This document shows positions 35,601 to 60,386 of a stretch of DNA of 64,000 bases, in pieces (within the stretch, counting starts at the first letter, position 1; every line of letters starts with the position of its first letter). Origin of the DNA: Paralichthys olivaceus (lineage: Eukaryota; Chordata; Actinopteri; Pleuronectiformes; Paralichthyidae); assembly GCF_024713975.1 (NCBI RefSeq), contig NC_091100.1, positions 18,620,001 to 18,684,000 of the forward strand, in the 5' to 3' direction. A program made the position numbers and the translations under genes. The notes beneath the pieces are model-generated. The model saw nothing but the letters and a program-made list of their open reading frames with translations, was not told the origin of the DNA and did no database searches.

Positions 35601-38493
35601 ATTAAGAGTCCTCCTGTTCATTCACACAAACCTGGAAGCACATAAGAAAGTGTTTGATTGAAAGGATTTCTCTGCAGTCAGCCATGTTGGACCTGGTGGA
35701 CATATTTGCCACGTCATCCGAGCAGCCGCCTCCTCCCAGTGACCCTTGGAACTCAGCTCAGCCCACCAATGATGTCACCTCTGACCCCTGGGACTCTGTA
35801 GGTACGTGGCTAATCGCAGACACACCAACACATCCCCTCACACATCAGGTCAATATGACGCGAGACCTAACATCCAATTATGTCTTCTCAAATTCTGTGT
35901 TTGAGTTTTTATTTGGTTTGGTGTCTTTCGTCTATTTGTCTTCACAGCAGTTCACAGCAGCACTCCTGTGATTGGTAGCCCTTGGACAGCCCCTCCCTCC
36001 TCCTCCAACGCGTCCAATCCTTGGGCCCCATGTGCCGACTCAAGTGCAGACCCCTGGGAAGGAGCGCCGGCCTCCTCTAGTCCTGTAAATCATGCATGGG
36101 ACAACCCAACAGACGGAGGTACAGGACGCTGACCTGCATCACCAGATCTCCTCAAAGTGAACATACACACTGACTGTACTTGACAATGTTTGTCCAAAAA
36201 TGTGCAGCACTTTGCATCAGTTTTCAATTTCTTGTGCAGATGTCGATGGGACAGATCCGTTTGCTGAGCAGGAAGAGGACAAGCCTCAAGTGTCCTCTCC
36301 TCAACTGGCTAGTCCAACAGGTATTATAGTACAGGACACCAAGTACTGTACTGATGTTACAGCACATTTGGACTCTACAGATGATATAAGTCTCTTGCAG
36401 ACAGTGGTCGCCTTTGTTAAAACTTTTTTAAAGACTTTTAACACATGTCTGCATAAACATAGGTTTTTAGTTTTCTGTTTAATATAGTCAAACAAAATAA
36501 CCCAACAAATGTGTGTTTTTTATTATAAATAGCTGCATAACATTACGTTTTTAGACCTCTATAAATAATTCAAATAAAACAAGTCAGTTGACCTGGTCAT
36601 ACCTAGTAGATACACTGTACATAGACAGAGGAAATGACAAGGCAGAGTCATTTAGCGCATTTTATAGACAAAGGAACAGTTGGTATCTTTTACCTAAAAG
36701 ATGTGAGGAAGGAAGAAAGAAATGAATCAAAGAACCTAAAGTAAGATCCTCATGGTCAGTAGGATTAGTTTGAGGTGGTGGAAAAAACAATCCAAGGACC
36801 AGACAGAGGCTGCTGAAAGAAGCGGCTCTCAGTCAGCTCTGTGGCCTTGGGTTTGGTTCTTTTGTCTTCTCAAAGTAAACCACAGGATATTTTGGCAGTG
36901 GATATGTCATTATATTTGAGCTTTTCAAAAACTGATCTAATAATCAATCTCTATATGGGATGTATATATTTATAGAAATCCTCTGAAAACCATGGAAACA
37001 AGTATCTCCATCAGCATGTAAGTGCAGGAGGTTTTCCCAAACCTGGAACCAAATGTTAGGGCGCGTACCTCACAGGCATACTGAGCAGGTGCCCGGTCCA
37101 ACTCAAATATATTTATCAAATATTAATTACAGCGTCACAGCAGGTGAACTAACTTACATCTTTGCTTAGTCCATTACTGACATGATGTTTTTAATTATCT
37201 TCTATGACACATGTATCCATTACATCATTTCATTACATGGTCAAAAACCTTTAGCGATCTACACCTCACTTGTCATAACCTATCACAACATTATTCTAAT
37301 GCACTAAATAATAGAAATAGAAACCGTAACCTAGTTCAATGTTTAACAATGTACGGTATAAATTATTTGACATCACTTATGATGGACACTTTTAATATAA
37401 CATGAATAAATTGTTACAACACAAGTTTTTACCATAAAAGGATGTGTTCATAAGTGACTCTTACAAATAATAAACATGATTTTGATTTCCCCGTTTGATG
37501 ATGCAGGATGACATCACCATCACAAATTCCCTGTTAATCCATAAAACATTTTTCTTTACTCGTCTGAGTTTGTTTGTAAAAAAGTCAGTGTGGACACAAA
37601 CCAGAAGTGAAGTGCACCACTAAATGATCTGGATTAAATGAACCATGGGAGCGAGAGCATCATAGGACAAGGAGACCTGAAGCTGCTCTGGTTCCTTGTG
37701 GTCGACCAGCTTCTTAATAAGCCAGCTTTTTTAAGTTTTTCACCCGTGCAGCATCACACTGCATCATTTTTTCCCCCATAACTTTCTTTTCTCTTCCTGA
37801 TGCAGATGCAGAGCTGTTTGGGGTAAACCCAGACTCGGACCCGTTTTCTGCAGTGGATTCTACAACCGATGCATTTGGGGCTGATCCTCCTGTGAAACCT
37901 CTGGTAAATGGACGAGAGTCTGACAGCCCCGAGATGTTCGACCTGACCCGGCTCGCACCTCCGCTCAGCGCACCGCTTACACGTGTGTGTCGGACCCCAG
38001 AGGCCTTTCTGGGACCTACGGGGGCCTCGCTGGTCAATTTAGATGCTCTGATACCCACCAACCCTCCTAGCAAAATGCACAACAACCCCTTCCTTTTAGG
38101 TAACAGACCATTCAAGAAGTTTAACTTACAAAAGTCTTACTGGTGTTCTATTTAAAATGTTTTCCAACTAATAAATCTTGTTTTTTCCCCTCAGGTCTGA
38201 GTGCTCCGTCTCCCACCAACCCCTTCCACTGCGACCAGCCTCGCCTCACCCTCAACCAAATGAGACCATCCTCCACCTCCCCGCTGCCCCCTCACATGCT
38301 CTCCTACAGCCCGTCGCTGCCTCTTCCTCTCTCCCACCAGCCGCCCATCCTCCCCTCCTCTCTTACGCAGCCTCCTGCAGGACTCCTGGACCTCCCCTCC
38401 AACCTCCCCCAGCCCCTGCTCCCTCTGTCTCCGCGACCGGCAGCCCGCACTCAGTCCCAGATGCAGACACACAGCCACAACCCCTTCCTCTGA
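29832..38493 (+). CDS. epn3: epsin-3, clathrin-associated endocytic adaptor
   Basis: Coding exons: 29832-29900, 31017-31175, 31427-31510, 31886-32183, 32454-32572, 33464-33550, 35678-35801, 35948-36118, 36240-36320, 37806-38099, 38195-38493 (594 aa; human EPN3 is about 632). The protein bends membrane at clathrin pits and links PI(4,5)P2, ubiquitinated cargo, AP-2/clathrin and EH-domain proteins. Order seen: ENTH domain (1-144); two ubiquitin-interacting motifs (about 228-266); DPW at 294, 308 and 348 with SPW/NPW variants; DPF at 376 and 409; an epsin-type block TPEAFLGP..SLVNLDALI (clathrin box); NPF at 491, 504 and 591, the last one residue from the end as in epsins. ATG context is ACCATGA. 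I call epsin-3 rather than epsin-1/2 from synteny (MYCBPAP-EPN3 neighbours in human) as well as sequence. If the fish has epn3a and epn3b, I cannot say which this is. Confidence 0.95.
30349..30721 (-). mobile_element. TTAA-flanked MITE, copy 1 (373 bp)
   Basis: Ends are TTAAAGGTACAGTGTGTA and (reversed) TTAAAGGCCCAGTGTGTA, both with TTAA at the border. The interior matches the reverse complement of 57,885-58,233: for example 'tgttgcagctgaacacccct' here faces 'aggggtgttcagctgcaaca' there. It lies in epn3 between the first two coding exons and has no ORF. Confidence 0.85.
32454..33550 (+). other. epn3: epn3 ubiquitin-interacting motifs
   Basis: The exon at 32454-32572 ends GEEELQLQLALAMSREESQK, a textbook UIM (E-E-E-L-x-L-A-x-A-x-S). 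The exon at 33464-33550 holds a second, weaker one: QGDESLLQKALDESRRES. These bind mono- or polyubiquitin on cargo and support epsin's coupled monoubiquitination. Confidence 0.88.
32586..32890. repeat. CA microsatellites with a 'GGACATT..GTCCCC' element
   Basis: Pure AC at 32,586-32,614 and interrupted AC at 32,800-32,890 flank 'gaggacattattaggattag' and 'aaaacagatataggtcccca'. The same sort of sequence flanks CA tracts at 51,440-51,790 and 55,480-55,740. Confidence 0.7.
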
Positions 38494-39867
38494 GACTGCT
38501 GCACCCTTCTAACGACGGTATGGACTCTTTTTTAGATCGGTCTGTGCTGACTACAATGACTGCAATTCAAATGAGCCTGAACTGGATCGTGGTCTGATGC
38601 CATCGTGCACACTTGAAGCGGATAGAAACACGAACTGGATGTACTTGTGTCTGTCCCAAGACACGTCAGCTGCTATATAACCTGAACTCTTGAAGAAAAG
38701 CTAACTCACACGCACACACACACACACATACACACTCAAACTTGCACTCAGGCGCACATTAGGGTGCACACACATCAACCTCATGCACAGACACACGCAC
38801 ACAAGACTTAACAGGGTGCATCTCAAAAGTCCATTAAATGTCTTTTTCCCCTTTAGCAACTCCGAGCATCCTTTTCTCCACACAACACAGAGACTCGGAT
38901 GAAGCCACACACACTGATTGTCCACCGAGATTTCCCAGGATCCTCACCGCTGCTGCTTCACCGACGAAAGCATGAATGCATCCCACCACCCCCACCTACC
39001 CCCCGAGAGTCCAAACTATTCTATCCTGCTGAGCACCTGAGATGAGTTATTCAAATAAATCCCGTTTTTTTCCCAATGAGTCAAATAGTATCTTGAGATT
39101 TCTTGGCACAATTGAGAATCAGTGGAGATGACCCAAAAGTGTGTTTCCGTAAGACTTTAGAAAACATGCAGCACTGTTCAAGAACTAATTGACTCAGGTG
39201 GTCCTCCCTATACATGACAATACCTATTTTGCATTTTACCTTGTTACCTTGCAAATGCAACAGAATCTACTGCATCTATTCTACATCTTTATTGTAGATG
39301 TAAATTATTTATCCTGTTAAAGGCGAGTGGATCCAAAAGGATTTAGATGGATTTAAAACAGGACTAAACCAGCCTAAGCTACACCTCAATATCTCAATCT
39401 GGACCTAAACTGATCACTGATTGTACCCTCTTGGACCCGCGTGCCTGCCTCTACAGCTGACCCACAATGCATTCCCGGCTGGTTCACATTGGCGCCGTCG
39501 AGGAGGACCTCAGGGAGACCGCTCTGTCCCTCCTCCAAAGAGATTCAACCTCACTGAATCAAAAAACACACAGGGAGATGAATGGATATTTCAGATGTGA
39601 GCGTATAAACGAGGGAGGTGAAGGAGGAGGGAGGGGTAAATGAAAGATGAACATAAATAAGGTGAAGTGATCACAGATGATAAACTGATGCGTTGAGCAG
39701 CAGCTCCTCGTTCACTTCGGTTTTAGGAACAAGTGAATCTATTTGGTCGTCACTGCACTGAACCTGGACCTGAATGTGAAATGCCTGCCTATATACACAC
39801 AGGCTCAGTACATATGTATTTAATAGAATGAAACCTATACAGTATTATGAGATATTATACCAATAAA
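38494..39867 (+). other. epn3: epn3 3' UTR with candidate poly(A) signals
   Basis: AATAAA occurs at 39,054-39,059 and 39,862-39,867. The interval includes a CA-rich tract (38,705-38,810) and no other open frame of interest. Either signal is plausible; the first gives a UTR of about 0.6 kb. Confidence 0.55.
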
Positions 39868-40205
39868 TGAATGGTGTTTGCATTATTATTTTCTCTCTTC
39901 ATCCAGTACATGTGTCATTCATTTGTTTCATCACAGCTGGTTATTGAAATATTGAAATTATAGAATAATATAAAAAAATAGATACAGATTTGGTGCTTAT
40001 AGCTTCTCATGAGAGATTTGTGTCTGTTTCTCAGACATGGAGAAACATAACTTCACACAAGCATATATCAAAATGTTTCTACAGCTGCAGAATTTTCTAT
40101 CACTCTCACAACCTTGAATCTTATCTAGTGTTTCCTTCGAAACACTTCACTGTTTCTAGGGTGTATCGCTGGATGCTGACATGCTGCTGATAGACACAAC
40201 AAACA

Positions 40206-40246
40206 GGTGTATGGCCTTCATCAGGTCATGATGAAGGCCATACACC
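40206..40246. repeat. perfect 18-bp hairpin with 5-nt loop
   Basis: GGTGTATGGCCTTCATCA is followed after GGTCA by its exact reverse complement. Pairing stops abruptly on both sides. It is isolated in the epn3-b3gntl1 intergenic region. Confidence 0.95.
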
Positions 40247-41082
40247 AGAGACTGGCTTCCCCTCAGACAAAATAAACCTTCACCTTAGTTTATTTACGTG
40301 GTTCAAGTCTGCCTGTGGGATCAATATTATGTCATTTGACGCCACACGTTTTTATCATTTGAGCAAAGATAGCATTGTTTTTCTTCTTTGACATAACTTC
40401 AGGCCACAACAAATACATTGAAAAGTCTGTCCTGAAGCATTTATGAGTCTTTGACCAGGTAACTCTTTATACCGAGCCCCTGTTTGAATCTCATCTCCCG
40501 TGCTACTGCGACATCTGCAATATTAGTGCTACAAAAAATATATTGTTTCAAAATAAATAGTCAATTTAACCCAGGTGTCCACAACCCCCAGTATATTACA
40601 ATACAGTGAATATAAATATCCTCAAGGGCCTCTTGCTTGTAAACAGATGCACTGAATCGAATATAATATTCTCTGAAGAATTGGGCCAGCTACATGAAAG
40701 ATTTTACCAGTGAGACTGTCCAGCATATCTCCCTGGAAACAAAATGTCATCTCTAACAGAAATGACAAATTTATTCATGAGTTATAGCAAAGTATTGGTT
40801 TGTTTTTTACTCGTTGTGAAAACTAAAGAATGAAAACAAGAAGTTACACTTTTACTGGGGATCATGGGATGGTAAGAATTCATTAGATGTTTAGGAATAG
40901 AAAGATTCTGCTATAAAACTAAATAACCTAAATACACTTTAATTGTCAAATGACTTGTTGGCTCTAATCTGTACTCAAAGGTAAGTGTTTTTTTTCAGTT
41001 ATGAGTAGTATCTGCAGTTTTTAATTTCAAACTGCAGATACGTTTCATGATATTAAATCCTTCTATTTTAACAGAGAGTAAT

Positions 41083-41251
41083 TTATCTGTTATACCCTTA
41101 CATCTTTCCTCTGTGTGTCCTGAAGGGGGAGCCACAGCCACAGACCTCATCACCCGTCACCTTCCAGGAGCAGGAGGAATCCTGCAGGGAGATGGAGCAG
41201 AAACAGAAAGATCCTGAAGATGAAGAGAAGGAGATGGAGCAGAGAAGATGA
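41083..41251 (+). other. orphan Q/E/K-rich open segment
   Basis: In one frame this reads HLSSVCPEGEPQPQTSSP, then QEQEESCREMEQKQKD and EEKEMEQRR followed by TGA. It has no ATG and is preceded by possible acceptors (tgtcctgaag, ttttaacag). The composition resembles a coiled-coil tail, and it could be a last exon or relic of an unrecognised gene. I see no partner exons. Confidence 0.2.
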
Positions 41252-42145
41252 AAGAAACTGATGTGAGCAAAAACAAACTTTACAAAACTAGTTTTATCTT
41301 TATTTGATTTTATATTTTTTATATCTCTAGTCATTTTAGGTTTTACTCTTGCACTGTTTTCAGTTTTTTAAATACACTTAAATCTGCCGTACCATCATTT
41401 CACAGGCTCTACTATCTTTGGTATTTTGGATGTGTTAGTAGACACAATACCTTATAAAAAATACATTGCAGATTAGATATAAATGCTGCATGAAGGAATC
41501 AATGAGGCTTGTCAAGCATTTTCTGCTGTATCATGGTTATTTACTTGAGTGTCACAGACTCTGCAGATTTGTACTCCTCTGCAGCTCCTTCGCACAGTCA
41601 TTGAAACTTTAAGCTAGAGGAAACTCTGACACCTGGTGGACAGACGATGCAGTTTGTCTCACCACCTGTTTTCTGTGTTTCCAGTACAGTCCATAAGGCA
41701 GTGTGGAGGCTACCTCGAGGCCTGGAGGTGAACCTGGCTCCTGTTTGAGAAGTGTGAGGAACACAAACATAAACACAAACACAAGAGAGTGTTTGTATTT
41801 TCACACGCTCGTTTTCTGTTATGCATGTGTCTGATTATGGAGAGTTGGTGTAAGAGCTTCCAGCAGATTGCTCCTTCACTCTTTACAGAACAACCTCCAT
41901 GTCACAGTACAACCTGACTGAAGTCGTGATCTGTGGCAGTGGTGAACAACTGGAGGACCATAACAAGGCCAGTTTCTGATCACTGTCACTTTATATTTCA
42001 TTTCTTGTAGCCGTTCTTTATTTGTTATCTGTCTGTAAAGATCCCAGAAGACTTCGTTGGTTATTTCTGAAATTGTTCTTTCTTTCACAGTTTCACATAA
42101 AGTGGAAACACTTTAACTGTTTTATCATATACTTAAAAAATAATG

Positions 42146-42327
42146 ATTAAGTGTTTTCTAATATATTGAGGTAGTGTGAATAAATCCAAAAGGTTAAGTG
42201 TGATTGGATTAAATTAAGTTAAGCTTTAGCATAAATATAAACATTAAACACATAACTTATTTAATCCAATCACTGTCAAGTTATATGATGTACTCACACA
42301 AACTCAACATGATAGAAAACACTTAAT
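42146..42327. mobile_element. palindromic MITE-like element, 182 bp
   Basis: Outer arms ATTAAGTGTTTTCT (42,146) and AGAAAACACTTAAT (42,314) pair exactly. Inner arms GTGATTGGATTAAAT (42,200-42,214) and ATTTAATCCAATCAC (42,259-42,273) are a perfect 15-bp inverted repeat. The nested symmetry is that of a small foldback MITE. Confidence 0.65.
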
Positions 42328-43462
42328 TAAATGTGACCCTTTACATTCAACTTATGTCAAAAAGTTACATGTAAATTTAATATGTAATTGACATACACAG
42401 AGTCACAGTTTTAGGCATAATTCTTTTTTGAGTCCAGCCCTTACATCAAGAAGCCACCCACTGTCTTCATGATGTTCATGGAGGAGAACAAATGCTGTCC
42501 CTGAAGTGGACATCACAGTCAACACAGTCCTTAGACAGAGAACACGTGTCTTCACTCTGTTTGGACATGACCTCAAATGCATCTCAGATGCATTCACACA
42601 CGTACATGGAGTTGTCCACTTGGAATCGTATCTTGCTGGATGGATGTGTGAGGGCCAGTGTGTCTCCTGTCTATGAGTCTGCATGTGTGGCTTTCTCATG
42701 AAACCCAGTCATGTCTGTAAGGGCAGACACACACTTCCCTTCTCATTAATGTTCTGTCCAACCAAAATCAAGTTCAGTCTGATCACAGACTCAAACAGCT
42801 GCAGTCTAGACCTCCACAGACACTAACTTAACTTGTGTGCAAACTTGAAACGCGACGTCACCATGTGGTGTTGATTGATGGAGGAAGGGAAGAGAACAGG
42901 GGTCTGAGTGGAGAATATTTGGCACAAGTGTGTGAGACCTTGTGGACGAGCAGTGCAGAGAGATGGAAACACAGGAAAACAGACTCATAGACTGGGCTCG
43001 TAACTTCTGTCTTAACCTCTAATAATCAAGTTAATCATGCATCATTGGCCTCTGTTAGACAAAAATACAAAATATCAGGTTTCCTTCCCCTAATGCATCA
43101 CAATAAATGGATGCTTTCTCAACCACACACACAAGAAAACAGCCTTCATTCAATTCCATTTAATGGGTGTGTGTTTGCTGATCAGAAGAACCAGGCCAAA
43201 GTTTCCCTTGGTTTCAAACAAACTTAGAAAGAAAATAATTCCTAGCCTGGGCATGCGTCTGTTTCCCTCTTTGTTCCCTGTGCACAGTGAAGCAGGCGTC
43301 AATCTAAGAAAATGATATTTGTTGAGTGATGGTTTCAGATTAGTTTGATCATGATGCTGCCACAATGGGGTCAACTATTCCACAGGAGAAATCGACTCAG
43401 ACACACACAAATAATGTTCAATCAATCAATGCAATTTCTTAACTATGCACCGTCTAAGGCAG

Positions 43463-43499
<37 letters not shown>

Positions 43500-43757
43500 T
43501 CTTTTTACTGGACATGATTTTTTTTATTGGAACAGATGAGGGTTAATGTGAGGATTAGAGGGAGGCTGACAGATCTGTGACCTGGAAATACATCTACAGT
43601 TTGGATTTCCATTCCCTGATGGACTCATGTTTGTTTCCTGACTTGAATCCCGGTTATAATGTTATTATTATATCAATTAAAAACCTGCAGCTGGTACAAT
43701 AGTAGAAAACATACCATTAAAGAGACTGGACTGAATCAGATACCTTGTGTTTGCTGG

Positions 43758-43759
<2 letters not shown>

Positions 43760-43827
<68 letters not shown>
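43760..43827. repeat. (AC)34 microsatellite
   Basis: About 34 uninterrupted AC units, intergenic. Confidence 0.97.
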
Positions 43828-43829
<2 letters not shown>

Positions 43830-44916
43830 GTCTCCCTCTCTCATGATTCGATTATCTTTGATGAAAACAAGAGTCAAAAACAACATTTCATTCCATCCTG
43901 TTTTTCTGTTCCCTCACCAAGACAAACCTTCCATGCTGTGGCTGCCAACGTTAACATGAAAAACACACTGATCTGATTCCTGTTCAACACTAGAGGAAGA
44001 CCACAGAGACAGAGGCTGACCGGCTACATGTCAGTACTGCAACTGACCTAGACGAAAAGGACAGAAAGAAAAATACAACTGTCTGCTTTACTATTTTTTT
44101 AAATCTCAAAGACTGGAAATTTACTTGAACTTGATTTCACCACATGAGTGTAGTTGTCCTTGTTACGTAACAAGCCAAAGGTAACGTTCTGTTGTTCTGA
44201 TTGGATAAATGATTACTCAAACTACAGTTCAAGCTATTATAAAGTGATTTATAAGCTGGAGCTGCTTTGTTCATTTTATCACTGGTTTGCATGAATTTAA
44301 CTAAAAAGCAAAAGAAAAAAGTTAATTTCATGCTGAAATCTAGTTTTAGGATGAAATTCATTCAACAACAACAATAAATGTCCAAGCTCAAACTACTATT
44401 TGAGCACAAAGGATCATCACTGACCTTGGAAACAATTATCATCATATATGGTCACACATCATCAGGTGATAAATAAATCTATACAATAGGATCATGTGAC
44501 AACTGAGTCATCCCCATGACAACTCGTTCCACTGAGGAAGACCATGACATAACATGTTTAATCTAAATCAATAAATATTGACAGTCAAAATGCAAATAAT
44601 AGAAAATAAAGTACAATATGTAACGAATAACAAAATGTATAACACCATCACATGGTAAACAAATCCAATGTATTGCAGATTCACAATTAAACTGAACATT
44701 AAGGATGAGATGTCTATCTCGGAATGGATATATTCTATATTAATCTCAATTATTTATTCATGTAGAAACGTTATGCTTTTGTTAGTTTGTTTTTGCAGAG
44801 AATAAAGAATGACTTCACGGTCAAAGCTGTAAAAGTGTATGACTCACAGAGGATATGATACATAAAACTCTAGATATTTAAAATCATATTTCAAATATGT
44901 AAATTAATACTTCAGT

Positions 44917-44983
44917 GAAGAAGAAGAAGAAGAAGAAGAAGAAGAAGAAGAAGAAGAAGAAGAAGAAGAAGAAGGAGAAGAAG
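44917..44983 (+). repeat. (GAA)n trinucleotide tract
   Basis: About 19 GAA units, then GGAGAAGAAGGAGAGG. It lies 300 bp upstream of the b3gntl1 ATG and is followed by GCAGCAGCAG. GAA/TTC tracts can form triplex DNA. Confidence 0.95.
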
Positions 44984-45278
44984 GAGAGGAGCAGCAGCAG
45001 CCAATCCAGTGAGTCCATTCTCAGCCAATGAGCGTCCAGAGTTAATTGTTTACGGAAGTCGTGGAGCCTCAGTCCTCTGTGGTTCTCTTTCAGACACGTT
45101 TGTTAAATTATTACTTTCGCCACAATTGATGTGGTTTGTTTTCGTTGATTTATCATCGAGAAAGTTTACAACACGAGTGTTGGTCGACATATTGATCCAC
45201 GTGTATCCGGCGTGATTTACACTTCCGTCACTGACTGTCTCTATAAACAAAACTCTCCGTGTTATTTCTTCGGTTGCC

Positions 45279-59401
<14,123 letters not shown>

Positions 59402-60386
59402 CGATGGAGAAGACAAGAGGAAAGCAGAGACTTGGATTAATTCCAACACACACACAAACAGAGAGACAGGGAGGTAATAACACAGTGAACAGAGATACTC
59501 TGTCTTTCTTACACCTGAAACAGCACAGTTACGCAGAGAACCTTTAGGGAAGAGTTTGACATTTTGAGGTTATTGCTCACTCTTACTGAGTTAGATGATT
59601 GAAGATTGATGCCACTCTCATATCTGACTCATTAAATCTGAAGCTATGGCCAAGACGAGCTCCGCTCAAAGACCTGAAAGCTAGACTGGCTCTCTCCACC
59701 TCTGAAGCTCACCACATAATATATTGTACCCTTTTGTAATTATTTACAAATGCATCAATTTACATTTTAGTAAAGTTATACAATATGCCCAACTTGTGGG
59801 TCTCCACTCATCATCACCAATATCTGTAAAAACGTTTTCATTTGAGGGGAAAATTGAAAAGTCGCAAAAACAGAAAACAGTGAGAAAGAGACAAATTGTG
59901 TCATATTTGAATCATGTGACCCACTGTAAAAAATTAGCCATTAGACCCGTGTGAACAGATAACACAGACTGTAACACATTATACATGAATCAAAAGGAAA
60001 CAATTTTTTACTTCATGTTTTCTAAATCATTTTTTTCTCAATACAGCAGCCCCTAAGTAGTGGCTGTAAATACACATTTATTTGCATTTTCATAAAATTT
60101 CCTCATGATTTATTTAAAATATCGGCCTCCTTCAGATGGAGCTGAATTATGTCTTCTTTTGGTTCTTGTGTGATCGACGCTTATTCAAAAAATGTTGAAC
60201 TATTGCTTTTAAAGCTTGAAAATGTGTGTTACAGGTAAAAGAAGTAAGCATAACTTGAAGTGGAGATACTGAGTGATGTTTCGATAATTGATTTACTTAA
60301 GAGCAAATATATGGAAGTCTATATTTTACTTATCAGAGGACAGATATTTATTGAGGATTAACGGTGTTGACCACCGGAAGAATAAA
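59402..60386 (+). other. b3gntl1: b3gntl1 3' UTR region with candidate poly(A) signal
   Basis: The first clear AATAAA downstream of the stop is at 60,381-60,386. The interval includes a repeat fragment at 59,537-59,715 and AT-rich sequence. The mature end is uncertain because variant signals may be used earlier. Confidence 0.45.
59537..59715 (+). repeat. dispersed repeat, longer copy
   Basis: 'gaagagtttgacattttgag', 'tgatgccactctcatatctg' and 'gaagctatggccaagacgag' follow the order of a widespread percomorph repeat that begins 'aagggatagttcgacatttt'. A short relative is at 2,545-2,600 on the other strand. Confidence 0.55.

Larger units (their letters stand above)
39868..44916. other. epn3-b3gntl1 intergenic region
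   Basis: About 5 kb with no supported gene. It contains the 18-bp hairpin, the foldback element, (GT)n at 43,465-43,496, (AC)n at 43,760-43,827 and the orphan segment at 41.1 kb. Remaining open frames are short and lack splice context. Confidence 0.55.
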
